Notes under the pieces: generated by a model | Told to the model about the DNA's origin: nothing | Database searches by the model: none | Seen by the model: the letters and a program-made list of their open reading frames with translations, nothing else | Source: Rutpela maculata | Taxonomy: Eukaryota > Arthropoda > Insecta > Coleoptera > Cerambycidae | Assembly: GCA_936432065.2 (NCBI GenBank) | Contig: OW386290.2 | Span: 55,322,843 to 55,386,842, forward strand | Length of the DNA: 64,000 nt | Direction: 5' to 3' | Position numbers and translations under genes: made by a program | In this document: positions 58,741 through 64,000 of the stretch, piece by piece | Layout of the letters: each line of letters starts with the position of its first letter | Numbering within the stretch: the stretch's first letter is position 1

Positions 58741-60554
58741 ACGTTCAGATAAATATTTCTGTGGAACATCTACTGATATGATAATTGAACAATCTCTTAT
58801 GAAATCGTCGAAATCAAAAGAAGATTTTACTCGTGCAAGAAGTACAGATGAAAGTGTCGTGAATAAATGGGTTTTTGGACTACAAGTAACATCAGCGAAG
58901 GATTCGGCAACTTTTGTGGGCTTTCTTTTCACTCTGGGGAACAGCATGTTGATGCAAGGGAATCTCGATACCGAGGATGTTCATAAAGTGTCAGATTGGT
59001 TCAATTCTTATAATCCCTTCCCAATTGTGCCAATTATATTAATTATATCGATTGCAACAGGGGTTACTGGTGATGGAAAAATAACATGTCATGATGCTCA
59101 TAGGATTGGAACTGCTGCAATGGAGAAAAAAATTGGCAACAATTTTTGTGATATTAAATTCTCAGGTGCAGATAGAGTGCTTCCACTATTAACTGTCAAT
59201 AGCAATGTTAAAGTCCATGATACCACAATGCCCATTGATCCATTATTGTTGTTTCAAAGGACTACTGTCATGAAGAGAACAAATGAAGAGCTTCGCACCC
59301 ACTTGGAGTATGAATTAGCTCCGTATCCGGTGTCACTCTTTGACGAAGTTGGTATGCGCAAGACGAACAAGTCAGCTTTCGATGACAATTTCCAGCCATC
59401 TGAATCTGAACTAGTTCTCCAAAATGCCACTTATATCGTTGATTTCTCTTGCACCGAGTTATATGGCATCAACATGAAACCTACGGTGTTATTTGCCAAG
59501 CATATGTTAATTATGTGCAAAATCATTTTGGCTCGAATTCTATTATTGTTTTTGATGGTTATGAAAATATTAGCAACAATGTGAAGGCTATGGAGCAGCT
59601 TCGCCGGTCCTCAAAAGCTTTATCTGTTGACATTTAATTTGATGAGCAGAGCCAAGAGAAGCTCCTTTCCAATAATAAAAATAAAACCAGATTGATTTCG
59701 ATGTTGACAGAAAAGTTTGAGGCAAATAACTATATTGTTGGACATGCTGAAGATGATGCTGACATTTTGATAGTCGAAACAGCGCTTGAGGAATCATGTA
59801 AAAATACTACGGTTGTGATTGGGGAAGATGTGGACCTTCTTATAATTTTAACTGCTCGTACACTTATTAATAAATAAATTTTTCTCCTCAAACCAGGCAG
59901 AGGGAAGGTCCAACGAAAAATTTATTCTTCACGAAGCTTTGATCACCATAAAGATATTCGAGATCACATATTGTTTCTGCACGCATTCTCTGGGTGTGAC
60001 ACTACATCTGCAATGCAGGCAAGACTGCAGCTTTGAAAGTGATGAAAAAACGGCAGGACTTGAAACTTGTAGCTGAAGTTTTCAGCAAGGCTGGTACTTC
60101 TCCTGACATAGTTACTTCGAATGGGATAAAAATTTTCCTCGCAATCTATAATGCTACAGTTAAAGAAGTTTCCATCGATAACTATCGGTATTCTTGCTTT
60201 ATTAAAGCTGTGAGCAAAAGCAAACCAATGAAATTGAATTCATTACCACCCACTCATGACGCAGCTCTACAGCATCTATTTCGTGTTTATTTTCAAGTAA
60301 AGAAATGGTTGGGTAATGTATTGAATCCTAAAGAGTGGGGATTAATGTTGAAAGATACCATATTGTGGGCAAAAACAAAGAGTAGTGGACCATTGTGTGG
60401 CTGTCGGAGGTTGGGACTTAATTGCTCACCAGCTTGCGGCAACTGCCATGGAAAATCTTGCTTGAATGCTGAACCGATTGAAAACTCGTCAGAAATAGAA
60501 GCCGTCACTGAAGCAAAGACTGAAAGTTCTCAGATTGACTCGGATTTCCTCTAA
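58741..60554 (+). pseudogene. FEN1/XPG-like (PIN-fold) transposon nuclease with CXC tail, nearly full length
   Basis: From 58741: YFCGTSTDMIIEQSLMKS and VNKWVFGLQ (helical N-terminal region), FNSYNPF, ATGVTGDGKITCHDA, ADRVLPL, MPIDPLLLFQR, LEYELAPYPVSLFDEVGMRK and YIVD (first catalytic Asp region). After a frameshift near 59450 come IIVFDGYEN (FDG motif), a charged RRSSKA segment, FEANNYIVGHAEDDADILIVE, VVIGEDVDLLIIL, and a decayed SGCDTTSAMQ near 59993. From 60033 come the post-GCD helices, LPPTHDAALQHLFRVYF, NVLNPKEWGL and CGCRRLGLNCSPACGNCH. The motif order matches FEN1-type 5' nucleases. At least three stops or frameshifts disable it. The N-terminal finger is absent. Confidence 0.8.
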
Positions 60555-60754
60555 CGAATCGATGAATTTATAGAAGGAGAAAATGGACAAGAAGGAAATT
60601 ATTAATTTGACAACATTTTAATAAATATGACAGCCGTGGATTAGGCCTACCGGGGAAACCACATAAAAAAAACACGCCTAGTACTCAACCTCAAGAGTGG
60701 TGTGGAATAGAGTACTTAAATTATCCATAATATCCCATAAGTTCAAATTCAATG

Positions 60755-61048
60755 TAAGATTTTCAAGAGAAATATTGCGTATACGAAAAAAAGATCCTCT
60801 ATCTTTTTTATAGATAATTTCCATAGCTTTCTTTTTGGCCTAATGTATTTTTGTCGTAGAGGCAATGAAAACCGACATATCTCGAAAAATTCGTTTCCGA
60901 GCACGATTACTTTACAGCGTTGCCAAATTTTATCCTTACACTCCCACTTCGGAGACTTTTGAGACCTTATTAAGGACACCAGAACCTACCTGGAAAACCA
61001 ACATTTGCTTTTGTCTGAATTGGTCTGAATAAAAATCCTAAATGCAGT
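60755..61048. repeat. right terminal inverted repeat of the 57357-61048 element
   Basis: Reverse complement of 57357-57665, from CGTATACGAAAAAAAGATCC to TAAATGCAGT. Confidence 0.88.
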
Positions 61049-61299
61049 AAATATGTACATCTTCGTGTGTGATTTATACGTTTCTTTGAGTTATAAAAAC
61101 GTTCTTGATTAGTGAAATTGTATGAAGAAACAGCGACATACTATTGCTTGCACTATTTTGGGCCTTTATAGGATTTAAAAGACAATTATTATTATTAGTG
61201 TTCTATGGTGATTTTGTATATATTATCGAAGGTAAAAGAAGGACGATAATTCATGAATCAGATTTATACATTGTTATTATTCAGATGAAGTGAAGAAAA

Positions 61300-61386
61300 A
61301 TGCCGGAAACAAGGTGTGCAGTGTATGACTGTAATAACCCGTATTGTACAAAGAAATCTACTGGTCAAAATATTATTTTGTGGTAG
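61300..61386 (+). pseudogene. THAP-like zinc finger start, truncated
   Basis: The frame MPETRCAVYDCNNPYCTKKS has the CxxxxC spacing and CAVxxCNN wording of THAP domain N-termini, which bind DNA in host proteins and in P-element transposases. It stops after 28 codons, before the FHRFP segment. GTAGTGG after the last codon could be a donor site, or the rest was lost. It lies between the nuclease element and the outer inverted repeat. Too short to separate host from transposon origin. Confidence 0.45.
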
Positions 61387-61389
61387 TGG

Positions 61390-62340
61390 GGGTGGATGAA
61401 GTAAACAAATATTTTGAGATTTTTGGTTCTTGTACACACACTAAATCAAATTTTCTCCATCCGCAATATTGTGGTGGGGGTACCACGGGGTGGCTAATGC
61501 TAAAAATTTTTTTGAGACCTTAGCTTCTCTTGTATACACTAAATACCAGTTTTATGGACTCTTACCTGCTTGATTTATCTATTTACCCTCCATTTACCCC
61601 AATTTACCGCCCGACCCTTCGACGGAATAAGATGAAAATATAATTTAGTTCCAGATCCCGTTAAAGTACATACGAGTACCAAATTTCAAGTCAATATCTT
61701 AAACGGTTCCAGAGTAATCGTGCGCACAAGAAAAGTTACAGACAGACGAACAGATATTTTTTGTTTGCTCAAACTTAACATCTCGACGTTTCATGACATT
61801 CTAAGCCTATTTGACAATAAAAATTTTAAAATTTTTTTCTGTTGTTACTATACTTCCACTGGATGTGGAAGTAAAATACGTTTTTTTAATTATATGTGTA
61901 CCTACTTTTCTGAGATGTTTTGTAATAATGTAATATTTATAGTACATATTTTTCATAATTTAATATTTTATTTAGATCATTTTTATTAGATTTTTCTGTG
62001 AATTGAATCAATCCACTGAAGATAAGATAATTTTTTATCAGATTTTTTTGTGAATCAAAGATCAATATCCGACGTATATAAAAACAAAAATGTACATTTT
62101 CTTGAATCAGGCATTTTATTTCCATGACTTACCTTTAATAAAGACATCATTTTCTCAATTTTTGTCAGAACCTTCCAAGTTTTGCCTACTTGCACTGTAA
62201 TTTGCATGAATTTCAGGAATTTAAAAGCAAATCAGGTTAAGGCAATGGATAGGAAAAATACAAATTTTAATTCAAGCAGAAACAATATCGAAAATAAAGT
62301 AAAATAACACACAATGCATTTTAAACGGCAACGCGCTAGA
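61390..62340. other. intergenic, one inverted match to 26.6 kb
   Basis: 61485-61540 is the inverted counterpart of 26636-26690. A CTTCCACTGGATGTGGAAG hairpin lies near 61853. No gene supported. Confidence 0.45.
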
Positions 62341-62344
62341 ATAG

Positions 62345-62445
62345 GATGCGCTGCTACGTCATATTAATGGCGGTACCGTGCGGACAGATTTGCTTGATCT
62401 GGCTATCCTTGGCGTTTACAGTTCTTGGGAAATACATATATTTAA
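62345..62445. repeat. outer inverted repeat, right copy
   Basis: Diverged reverse complement of 57160-57270. See that entry. Confidence 0.5.
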
Positions 62446-62459
62446 ATCTTTGGCGTTCT

Positions 62460-62990
62460 AGTTAATATGCACCAATTTGAAATTGGGGATAAAACCTAAT
62501 TCGAGACAAAATCTACACTATACAGTAGTTAATACTGCATTCAAACAACATCCACGACGTATCCACGCCTGGCGGTAGATTTTTAGAAACAGATTGATTA
62601 TTTGATAGGAGTTGATGGAAATCATCAATAAAGCTTTGTAAAACTTTATCTTTTATTGACTGGTTCAGATCACCACTTACTCATGTTAAAGCTATAAACG
62701 TATCATCAGCAAATACAAAAACGTCTGCCAGAACTGATGGTCGAGTATTCGAAAATAATTTCAAGCAATACATAAGTGTAAGTCAACTCACTACGTGACG
62801 AAGATCCACATGCCTTATGTATTTTCTAATAGAGAATATCTCACGAATATCTCTCTCAGCAACGGAACCACAAGGCGAGATACGTAGTAATGTGAACAAC
62901 CTTGGGTAACTGCTGAAACTCTAACTGAGGTGTCCACATTACTTTGGTCCCGAAAAAGTATAATATACTGACGCACAGAATTCAGACTCT
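62460..62990. other. intergenic, nothing recognised
   Basis: Possible upstream remnants of the following LINE, but no motif was recognised. Confidence 0.4.
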
Positions 62991-62999
62991 GTCGAATGG

Positions 63000-64000
63000 A
63001 TACGAATTCTTACCTACAAGAAAATAGGCGGGCGTCCACCAGGCGAGCCTAAATCTTATCGCCCCATCAATGGAGAAAATAACTAGATCAACAGATTAGA
63101 AGCGAAATCATTACAGAGAAACCTCTTCACTCGAAACAATTTGTCTATCAACCTGGCAACAATAAATGCTCTACATGGCTTGGTCAAAGTCATCGAAAAG
63201 ACATTTACAGCAAAGGAACTGGCTCTGCGTGCTTTCATAGATATAGATAGTGCTTTTGACAACAACTCCCATGAATCCATACAGAGTCGCGGAAAAAAGG
63301 GGAATACAGTTCCCAACAATCAAATGGATACAATCCATGCTAAGAAGCAGAATAATGAACACAAATATGGGGAACGAGTCGGCCACCGTGACTGCAGTTA
63401 GGGGCTTTCCCACAAGATGGAGCCTTGTCGCCCTTGCGGTGGTCAATGGTGGTCGACGATCTCCTCCATAAGCTGAGTAATTATGGCTTCAACGTTCATT
63501 GCTACGCTGATGACCTAGTCGTTACTGTGAGAGGCGGGCATGAGGATATGATCTCAAACCACATGCAAATCGCCTTAAACATAATATCTAAATGGTGCTC
63601 GTCAGAGGGCCGTAGTGTCATTCCGAGCAAAACAGTTATTGTTACATTCACCAAAAGGAGAAAACTAAATTTGAGAGCTCTTATGTTAAATGGAACAGTA
63701 CTGAATTTTTCAAGTGAAGTAAAGTATCTAGGAGTAATCCTGGACCAAAAACTTGCCTGGAATTCGCACTTAAAAAGGACATTTACCAAAGCAACCATGG
63801 CTATTTGGACGTGCTGTAGGCCGTTTGTTAAGACTTGGTGTCTTAAGCCAAAAATGATATGTTGGTCCTACCTTTCGATTATCAAACTCATGGTGACGCA
63901 TCATGTGTATGGTGGTCAAAAACAGAAGAAAAAAATAGCAGAAAGAAAGTTGCAGAAACTGCAACGCCTTGCCTGTTTAGGGACTAGAGGAGCTATGCCC
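63000..64000 (+). pseudogene. R1/LOA-like LINE reverse transcriptase, runs off the window
   Basis: Early frames give GEPKSYRPIN, KQFVYQPG and, one frame over, LRAFIDIDSAFDNNSHESIQ (motif A). From about 63440 a long open frame reads MVVDDLLHKLSNYGFNVHCY, then ADDLVVTVRGG (catalytic YADD), WCSSEGRSVIPSKTVIVTFTK, VKYLGVILDQKLAWNSHLK and the post-palm region to the edge. The wording fits R1/LOA-group LINEs, which carry RNase H; the RNase H relic at 16115-16498 could be from the same family. The 5' part is decayed by frameshifts and a deletion before motif B. Confidence 0.75.

Larger units (their letters stand above)
57357..61048 (+). mobile_element. 3.7-kb element with the longest copy of the FEN1/XPG-like nuclease family
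   Basis: Inverted arms 57357-57665 and 60755-61048 share ACTGCATTTA ends, GCAAATGTTGGTTTTCCAGG, and GGCAACGCTGTAAAG. No exact target duplication was found. Inside the left arm a foldback (57767-58464) is followed by a second direct copy of the arm's inner part (58462-58740). The plus strand between the arms carries the nuclease gene. Confidence 0.8.

Noticed and set aside
57350..60979. Minus-strand frames of 156, 197 and 76 codons sharing long identical stretches
   Set aside because: The shared stretches are the inverted and direct copies of the element's arms read on the minus strand, not a protein family.
57357..61048. TAG ends with a short duplication for this element
   Set aside because: TAGTG/TAGGA words lie inside longer matching ends (ACTGCATTTAG), so the real ends are further out and no duplication matched.

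Overview
This window looks like a piece of a large, AT-rich, repeat-dominated animal genome, most likely an arthropod (probably an insect). It has Penelope, jockey-like, R1/LOA-like, R2/R4-like and L2/CR1-like retrotransposon fragments, a BEL/Pao LTR element, and many foldback/MITE elements, with no operons, ribosome-binding sites or long intact cellular gene. The species cannot be named from the sequence. I found no convincing complete host gene. The nearest candidates are a 33-nt exon-like segment (37016-37048, minus) and a short THAP-like start (61300-61386).

The main signal is a set of DNA elements carrying fragments of one protein family. Its order is an N-terminal Cys/His finger, a helical region, a FEN1/XPG-like (PIN-fold) nuclease core with motifs (V/F)DG, FDG, (H)EEADTR/EDDAD, (D)TDV/EDVD and HAxxGCDTTSA, a W/L-rich linker, and a C-terminal Cys-rich CXC (tesmin/TSO1-like) segment. 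Copies lie at 12898-15337 (C-terminal half, 0.5-kb inverted repeats), 16499-24748 (nuclease and CXC, split by two later insertions), about 28550-30094 (C-terminal pieces), 38198-40293 (only the N-terminal finger, 0.3-kb inverted repeats) and 57357-61048 (nearly full length but frameshifted). Three elements have exact ends starting 5'-TAG with short target duplications: TAA for the foldback at 4239-4979, GCTA for 16499-24748 and TAT for 38198-40293. The GCTA copy sits inside a retrotransposon RNase H domain, and removing it with one GCTA copy restores that reading frame. This fits my recollection of Academ-type transposons (XPG nuclease, 3-4 bp duplications), but the assignment is an inference.

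Layout: 1-0.7 kb Penelope fragment; 0.7-9.4 kb intergenic sequence with MITEs, a foldback and a degenerate tandem array; 9.4-12.3 kb jockey element; 12.9-15.3 kb nuclease element; 15.5-24.9 kb LINE 3' end interrupted by the nested nuclease element; 25-32 kb decayed repeats and another nuclease-family remnant; 33-36 kb R2/R4-like LINE piece and a GC-rich repeat island; 37.2-40.5 kb L2/CR1-like LINE interrupted by a hAT MITE and by the finger-only nuclease element; 40.5-47.8 kb R2/R4-like LINE pieces interrupted by a young BEL/Pao element; 48-57 kb sparse sequence with large foldbacks; 57.1-62.5 kb nuclease element inside an outer inverted repeat with a THAP-like start; 63.0-64.0 kb R1/LOA-like reverse transcriptase running off the edge.

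The genes do not act together as a pathway. The window is a record of successive insertions, and several events can be ordered because each inserted element splits an older recognisable reading frame.
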